The notes under the pieces were generated by a model. That model was given only the letters and a program-made list of their open reading frames with translations, made no database searches and had not been told where the DNA came from. Both the position numbers and the translations under genes were made by a program. From Cafeteria roenbergensis (Eukaryota > Sar > Bigyra > Bicosoecida > Cafeteriaceae): a stretch of DNA of 64,000 nt. The stretch covers positions 186,001 to 250,000 of the forward strand of contig VLTN01000033.1 in NCBI GenBank assembly GCA_008330645.1, in the 5' to 3' direction. Positions 57,377 to 64,000 of the stretch are shown one piece after another; position 1 is the stretch's first letter, and every line of letters begins with the position of its first letter.

Positions 57377-60300
57377 ATGGCGTCGCGCGTGAACCAGGAC
57401 CAGCGCCTGGAGGAGAGGGCGGCGTCCCTGGGTCTCCCTGTCGACGGTGAGGCAGGCGTTGCCGCTTGCGGTTGGAATGCCGGCGCCTTGCGTGCGCCGG
57501 CTTGAGCGGCCCGGCGGTGCCAGGGCCCCGTTCCGACAAGCCCGTGCGCCATGCGCCGCGCGTGGACTCGCCAGCCTGGAAGCGGCGCTGGATTCGTGTT
57601 GCCTCGAGCAGCTGCTTGCCGAACCTGCGTGCTTTCGCCGCCTCGCGCTGCCTTGCCCTGACGGCCCGCGTCCGCAGAATTCGCCGCCCTGGTGCGCGCG
57701 GAAATGGACCGCATGCGGGCTGGGAGGGCAGCCTCTGACGCTGCGCCGTCGCCCGGAGCGGAGGCGCCCGCAGGTCGGTCGCCTGAGCCGGCGTCCGACT
57801 GGGCGCGGGCACATGCCCATGGCGGCGCGAGCGGAGGTGGCGTCGACGACGGCTGGCCGGGGGACGCCCACGCGTCCCAGCGCCAGACACCGGCGGCGGG
57901 CGCGTCCGGCAGCCCCGCTCGAGTTGGTGGCGTCGGCGGCGGCGTCGGCGGCGGCGGCGGCGGCGGCTTCGTCGATAGGCGCGAATCCCACGATGCTGTG
58001 GGCTGGCTCCCGCAGTCGCCTCCCGATGGCAGCCGTCACCATGCGGGCGGCGCCGGAGCAGGCGCTGCCGGCTCCGTGCCCTCGCCCGGCCGTGGCGTCG
58101 GAGCCGCCCGCAGCCCGCCCCGCACTGAGCACCGCCCGCCCCCGCCTGGATCCCGCCCCCGCCTCCGCCACGAGGATGCCAGGGAGCCGCCTTCGCGTGC
58201 CACCGGGGGCGCGTTTGACGAGGGGGGCGTGTTCGCTGGCCTCGGCGCTCACTCTGACCGCCGACGCAGGGAGCGCAGGCCGATGGCCGAGCCCGCCCCG
58301 CCCGCCGGCGTTTCTGCCGGCGGACGCCCCAGCCTTGCCGCAGGCCACCCACTGTCGGGGCCTCCCGGCTCGGGCCCCGGGCAGGCACCCCCGCCCGGGC
58401 GCCGCGCGGGCAGGAGCGCGCTGGCGCAGGAGCTGTGGGAGCAGGCCGAAGCCGCCCGTCAGCGCAAGGCCGATGAGAAGAAGCAGCGCATCGCAGAGGA
58501 GCGCAAGGCGCTGCGAGAGGCGGAGGAGCGGGGGATGATCGCGCCTGACAACGGCGGAGGGGCCAGAGGCAGGATCCTCCTTCACAGGGGGGACCAGCCC
58601 CTCGAAGAGCGCGACGCGGCGCTCACCGTGCAGGAGCGACGCCGAGCGATGCGCGAGGGGTCCAGCGGGCTCAGGGTGCCCGTCGCGCACGCTGCTCCGA
58701 GGACCGGTCACGCGAACGCTAGCACCGAGTCCATGCAGCACGGCCAGCGCGAAACCCCGCGACAGCCGTCGGAGCGAAGCTACAGCTCTGCCGACAGAGC
58801 TCCCAACAGGAGCGACACGGAGTCGTTCGGCAGAGCCCCCGGCATGGGGCGGGACAGAGCTGGCTTCGGCGGCGGCGGAGGCGGCGGCCCCGTCTCCGGC
58901 CCCAGCGCGTACTCTGCTGCCGGCGCCGCGATGTCGCCGTCGCAGGCTGCGCTCACTCCGCGCGACGTGACAGACCGCCCGGCAGGCGGCTACGGCTACG
59001 GCGGTGGAGAAGGCGCCGGCCACGGGGTCGGCGTCGTCCACGGGGCCGGCGACCCAGGCGGCCGGCCAAGGGGGCTGGCTTCGCCGGCTGCCACCGTGTC
59101 TGCGAACATGGGCGCTGCCGAGGTCAGCGACGCCATCGCCCGCGGCCAAACGTTTTCCCGCTTCCGCGGGGCCGCTCTGGACCCGACCGAGGCCGCATCG
59201 CGCCAGCGCCGCGCGGCTGCGATCGAGCGCCAGCGGGCTATGCTCGCCGAGCAGATGGAGGAGCAACGTCAGCGGAAGGAGGCCGCCAAGGCTGCTGCGC
59301 GGGCCGAGGAGCGCCGGGAGGAGGAGCGACTCCGGAGGGAGGCCGAGCAACTCCGCGTCGCTCACGAGAGGGAGCTGGAGCGAGAGGAGGAGAAGCGACG
59401 AGCCAAGGAGGGAAGGCCGCCTCTCAGGGCCCAGCACGGAAGGGGCGACGTTGGCGCGAGCGGGAGCGGGTCTGGACCAGGCACCGCTCGCAGAGTCGAG
59501 CCGGAAGGAGGCAACAGCGCCGCCCCTCCCGGCATGAGCCCGGCCGCGCCCCCACAGCGACAAGGTGGCGCTGCTGGCGGTAGGGCAGCTGTCTCGCGCC
59601 CCCGCCTCCCGGACGACCCGAGCTTTGGGGCTGGCGCGGGGAGAGATGGCGGCGGCGACGGCGGTGGCTTTTCCAGGTTTGGCAGCGGCGGTCACAGCCC
59701 GGCGCGGGCTGGCGGCCAGCGCGCTGTGCCGCCGGGAGCGCGATCCCCCGCCGATGTTGACATGGGAACTCGCTACGGCAACCGCTCGACGTCGCCGCTC
59801 TCACCCCCGCGCGCCCGGGCTGTGCCGCCAGACTCCCGCCGAGACGCCCCGCGGGCCCGCCCGCCCCCGTCCGCAGCGGCCCTCGCCGCCCTCGGCCCGG
59901 AGCTCGCGGGCGCCATCGCCAGCCTGCCCCCCTCTCAGCAGAGCCGCATGATCGAGAGACTCCGAGAGCAGGGGCTCCTGCCTGACGAACCCCTCGCAGA
60001 GCCCGAGCCCTCCGCGGCTCTGCTGGCAGAGCTGAAGAAAATGTCCGACCAGCAGGCAGAGCTGCGGGGAGCTCTGCAGGAAATTCAGAGAGCCGTGCGG
60101 ATGGGTGGTCCTGTGGCAGGCCCCGGGGCCGCTGGAACGACCCCCGCCGGTCAGCCCGTTGCCGGCGTTGGCTGGGAGGTGCCGTTCGGAGGGGCCCCGG
60201 GGTTCGGGGGACCCATGCCCTGGCACCAGCACCCTCAGATGCACCCGCACCTGCAGGCCCAGATGCACGCGCAGCCGTTTCAAGGAGGCTCCGTGGGGGG

Positions 60301-63300
60301 GCCTGCCGGGCCAGGGCAGGGCCGCCTGCACGTGCCAGCGGGCCCTTACGACGCGGGAGCTGGCGCCGAGGGGGCGTTTGGCGGCGCCGCCGGCATACGG
60401 TCCGACGCGGCGGGCGCGTGGCCGGGCGGTCACTTTGCCGGTGGCGGGCGCGGAGCGAATGCGGCATGGGCTGGGCCGGCTGGCGCAAGCAGGGCGGACT
60501 CCTTTTCCAGGCTGGCCGACGCCGCGGGCGAACGGGCCTATGGACGAGGGGGGCCCGCACGCGGCGGCGGCGGTGGCTGGGCTGCGGCTCCCGGTGTTCC
60601 AATCGGTTCCAACTATGGCATATTTGAGGACGACTACGGCGATGTCTCGGAAGACTACCAGGCCGGCCAGTCACTGGAGGAGGCCAGTCTCCGCGGGCAG
60701 AGCAAGCTCCTTAAGGCCAAGGCGGGCTCCGGGGCCTCGCGTAGAGGCCACGAGGTCAGCATCCCTGCGGCTGCTGGGGGCGCGAGCGCAGCGGCCTCGG
60801 CCGCGCCGGAACGGGGCGGCAGCGGCGCAGCTGAGGGGGCCCCTCGCGCTGCGGCCCGCCTCCGCCGCCATACAACGGACAAGTCGGCCGCCGGGTCCGT
60901 GCAGGCCCCTCACACGATTCCCGAGTCGGAGGAGGAGGAAGGGGGAGATGCCGCGTCTCTCACTTCTGCCGGGCAGAGCGGCAAAGGCTCGGGCAGGAGC
61001 GGGGCGGAGTCGAGCCTGCTGCGCGGCGCTGGCGCTGCAGCTTCCGGCGCCGCCGGTGCAGCTGCTGCAGACGGGATCGGCGACGACGACGAGGGCAGCG
61101 AGGCGGAGGCAGAGGAGGGGGGCGGAGGGGCGGGGGCAAGGGCCAAGGCGGCGGCGGCGGCTATGGCGACCGATGCCAGCGCCGGCAGCGCCCTCACGGG
61201 CGCCGATGGCGGCGGGGGCGCTGCCGGGGCCGACGCTGACGGGGCCCCCACGAGCCGCTGGGACTGGGGGGCGCCCCCGGAGAGCGGGGCTCTACCGGAG
61301 AGCGGCGCGGAGCTGGATCCGAAGCGCCCGCGCTCAAGCAACGCGGTGATGAGCGACGCGGGACGAAGCGGTATCTCGAGTCGCTCACTGGAGTCGCTTG
61401 GCTCCCTCGGTGTGGCACGAGAAGCCACCCGGCAGAGCTCCGGTGCAGCAGCTGCTGGCCAGCGGCCGGCCACCGTTGGGCGCAGGGTGAAGGTCGGGCC
61501 ATGGGCTGCAGCGAAGACAGACGCAGACGACGGCTCTGCCAACCCTGCCGGCGGTGGCAAGGGAAAGTCCCAGCCTGGATCCGCGCGAAGTGAGGCGGAG
61601 TCCCTCCCGGGAAGCTCCACCAGCCGGCCGGTGCCAGCAGCCGGCGGGGGGCCCACGCACGTGCCAGGAGGCGGTCCTGGCCTGGGCAGGCCGCTTGGGT
61701 TCGCAGGGCCGGAAGGCGACGAGGACGGCGACGAGGACGGCTCCAGCGACGGCGACGAGGACGGCTCCAGCGACGGCGACGGGCCGCTGATGGCCTCCGC
61801 CTACTCCGGCACAGAGGCGTCCCCTCGGGCGCCCTCCCTCGCTCTGAGCCCGGAGCCGCGGCGGCGGAGTCCCGACCGCGCCGTGGCCAGCCACCGGCAG
61901 AGCCGGGGGAGGATGGGGGAGAGCCTCGCTGGCGAGTCCGTCTTCGTCATGGTTGCGGGTGCGGGCGGCTCTGCCGGCAGAGCATACCAGCGCGACCACT
62001 TCGAGGACGAGGACGACGGACCTCCGTTCGGGGAGGACAGCGACAGCGCCGACCTGGACGGCGCGTCGTCGGCAGGCCCGAGCCCCATCAGCCTCCACCA
62101 GCCGGCGCGCGAGCGGGCGGTGACCGGTTCCTCTGGAGCCACTGGGCCTGGGGCCGGCCCGCTGACACTCTCTTCCCCGGCCTCGTCGGCGCGCTCCAGC
62201 CAGCGGGCTGCGTGGCCGGCCGCCGAGGCTGAAGGGGCGGCCGCTGGCTCTCGCGGCGGGGCTGGGAGCGGAAGAGCGCCCAACGTCCCGGCGTCGTCCC
62301 TCGACGACGTCTCTGCAGACTTCAGCGGCTTCAGCGGCGGGGACGCCACGGATGACGTGGCGGAGGCTTTCCGGCCTCTCGACCTGACTGCGGGCACTGT
62401 CGGCGGCAGGGCCCGGAGGCAGGGCGCGTTGGGCGGGTCTCAGGACACCGAGGGCGCCGGGAAATCCGCTCGCGATGTGACTGGTCGCTTGTCCCGCGAC
62501 GAGGCTGGCGGCGAGGAATCCACAGAGGGCGTGTGGGCGGGCACCATGACGGGTGAGCGGAGCGCCGACGACGGGGTGTACGGCACGGTCGACTCCGAGG
62601 CCCTGAGACAGGCAGTCGAGACGGCTGTGACCTCGGCCATGTCAGGGCAGTCCAAGCCCGGCCACCGCAAGGCATCCGGGGCGTCTTCGACCTCGTCCGC
62701 GTCGGCGGCGGCCGCGGCTGCAGCAGCTGCTGCTGCAGCCGCGGCGACAGCAGCAGCCATGTCCGTGTCTGGTGGCGCACCCCCCAGCGGCGCCCGAGGC
62801 CCCCGGGCCAGGAGCCTGTCTCCGCAGTCCTCCCCGAGCGTCGCCTCCGTCCTCCGGGGCAGGGGCAGTCGCCGCGACCCGCGTCACAGCCGCAGCCCGA
62901 GCCCGGCGCGTCGCTCCGACGCCGCAAGCGACATCCTGCGCAGCGGGGGCATGTCGCGGGTGCCAATGGTGGAGGTGGACGACACCCCGCGAGACCGCGG
63001 AAGCGACGCTGACGAGGACGGGGACGACGCCGAAGAGTACCGCGACGCGGCCAGGCGCCGTGGCGGCCACCACGACAGTGGAGCCAACAGTCGGGGCGGC
63101 CGTGGTCGCGGTGCCGCGGGCGCAGCGCCGCTGCGGGCAGCTGGTCAAGCAGCAGTCAGGCGCGAGTCTCCGTCGAGCTCGAGGCGAGCGGGCGGCAGCG
63201 TGCTTCGCTCCCACCGATCGTCGACCGACGTGGCGCGGGCTGTTGACGACGAGGTCAGTCGCCTGATGGCCATGGCCGGGCCGCCGGTCAACGTCGCCAC

Positions 63301-64000
63301 GTGGCTCCAGCCTCCCCTGACGGCGGGGCCAGGGGTCACGCACGCCAAGGGCTTTGCGCCGCCGACGTCGGCGTCGGTGCGATCGTCCGCGGACCCCTCT
63401 TACTTTGGGGCGAGCGATGCGTTCGAGAGCCGGTCCGTTCTCGGCGATTCGTTGCTCCGCTCCAGGGAACAGCGTGGCGTCGCAGCGCGCCGTCGCGACA
63501 GGGGCCGCAGCTCCCGCTCCCCTGTCGACGCTGGGAGGGGAGGCAAGGGCGTTCGGAAGGATCCGGCAGGGTCTCCGTCATGGCTGCAGGACGGCGACGA
63601 GGACGACCTCCTCAGCTCTGCCGGGCCGGGGCGAGGCGCCCGATCAAGCTCGACAAGCAGGAGCCCCACCCGGCAGTCCGGGCTGGCCAGCACGGGCCAG
63701 CGGGGAAGGACGCGCGACCGGTCGCCGGGCTCGGCCGATGGGTCGGCCGCTGGTGGAGGAGGCTCGCGTCGGCGTGCTGACGCCTCCAGATCAAGCGTGG
63801 GTTCGGGAGCGTCAAGGTCGAGGTCGCGCCGACTCCAGCCGCGCGTCAGCGGCGACCCCTTCGCCGGAGCGGCATCGCCTGTGTCACCGGCACGGCGTGC
63901 ACCGGCAGAGCCTGCGGAGCCGGCAGGGCAGACCGAGCAGACGAAGCCTCCCACGGGCGGGCCGGCCGAGCCTGCCGGTGCTGCTGGGGCGGGGGCAAGG
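57377..64000 (+). CDS. Very long CSPP1-like coiled-coil protein, partial
   Basis: Exon 1 (57377-57446) and exon 2 (57678 to the window end) join in phase; at least 2130 residues are present with no stop, so the 3' end lies outside. The start reads MASRVNQDQRLEERAASLGL PVDEFAALVRAEMDRM; EERAASLGLPVDEFA recalls the SLGLPLGEEYERKK block of centrosome and spindle pole-associated protein CSPP1. Charged helices of the CSPP1 kind follow at about residues 270-310 (LWEQAEAARQRKADEKKQRI) and 530-600 (MLAEQMEEQRQRKEAAKAAA), with a short one near 804-829. The rest is Ser/Gly/Ala/Arg-rich and disordered, with acidic and Arg-Ser stretches. Human CSPP1 is about 1250 residues and works at the ciliary base and microtubule ends. 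The assignment rests on short motifs and is tentative. Confidence 0.55.
61727..61774 (+). repeat. 24-bp tandem repeat in CSPP1-like gene
   Basis: The unit GGCGACGAGGACGGCTCCAG plus CGAC occurs twice exactly, with partial copies on both sides, and codes for an acidic GDEDGSSD repeat. Confidence 0.9.
61968..61983. repeat. Perfect 16-nt palindrome, second copy
   Basis: GCTCTGCCGGCAGAGC again, identical to 37564-37579 but in a different gene. Here it codes for part of GGSAGRAYQ. See the finding on the iterated octamer. Confidence 0.95.

Noticed and set aside
57065-59695. Long antisense open frame opposite the CSPP1-like gene
   Set aside because: Composition is that of a complement shadow and the plus strand has better splice and motif support.

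Overview
Nuclear DNA of a microbial eukaryote with very GC-rich sequence and compact genes. Evidence: spliceosomal introns of about 100-640 bp, eukaryote-only families (GIGYF, Tubby, PDE6D, RhoGEF, RBBP4-type histone chaperone, TMEM63/OSCA channel, half-size ABCG transporter) and no operons. Tubby, PDE6D and a CSPP1-like protein point to a cell with a cilium or flagellum, and an aspartate kinase points to its own synthesis of aspartate-family amino acids. A GC-rich flagellated protist, for example a bicosoecid-type stramenopile or a GC-rich alga, would fit, but the species cannot be fixed from the sequence alone. No virus, transposon, tRNA, rRNA or CRISPR array was recognised.

Layout: RhoGEF/coiled-coil gene (+), PDE6D (+), Tubby-like (-), GIGYF-like (+), copine/RGLG-type vWA protein (-), family I.5-like lipase (-), TMEM63/OSCA channel (+), small ubiquitin-like protein (-), RBBP4/MSI1 WD40 protein (-), ABCG transporter (+), ankyrin-SAM-TKL kinase (-), a 3813-residue low-complexity protein (+), a tandem pair of related secreted proteins (-,-), METTL2/6/8-type tRNA methyltransferase (-), aspartate kinase (-), a WD40-like protein (-), and a very long CSPP1-like coiled-coil protein (+) that runs off the right end.

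Most genes alternate strand, giving head-to-head pairs with short shared upstream regions (Tubby/GIGYF 325 bp, lipase/channel 511 bp, RBBP4/ABCG 864 bp) and tail-to-tail pairs with gaps as small as 41 bp. All 28 introns I could place begin GTGAG and end GCAG, a very uniform splice code that also made it possible to find small first exons (13 to about 120 nt) missed by open-frame reading.

The most unusual signals are an iterated palindromic octamer (GCTCTGCC/GGCAGAGC, joined twice into a perfect 16-nt palindrome) scattered through several unrelated genes on both strands; an 18-nt string shared by two genes in antisense; the tandem secreted-protein family with no known relative I can name; a bacterial-looking lipase; and a stop-free, length-multiple-of-three intron in the kinase gene.
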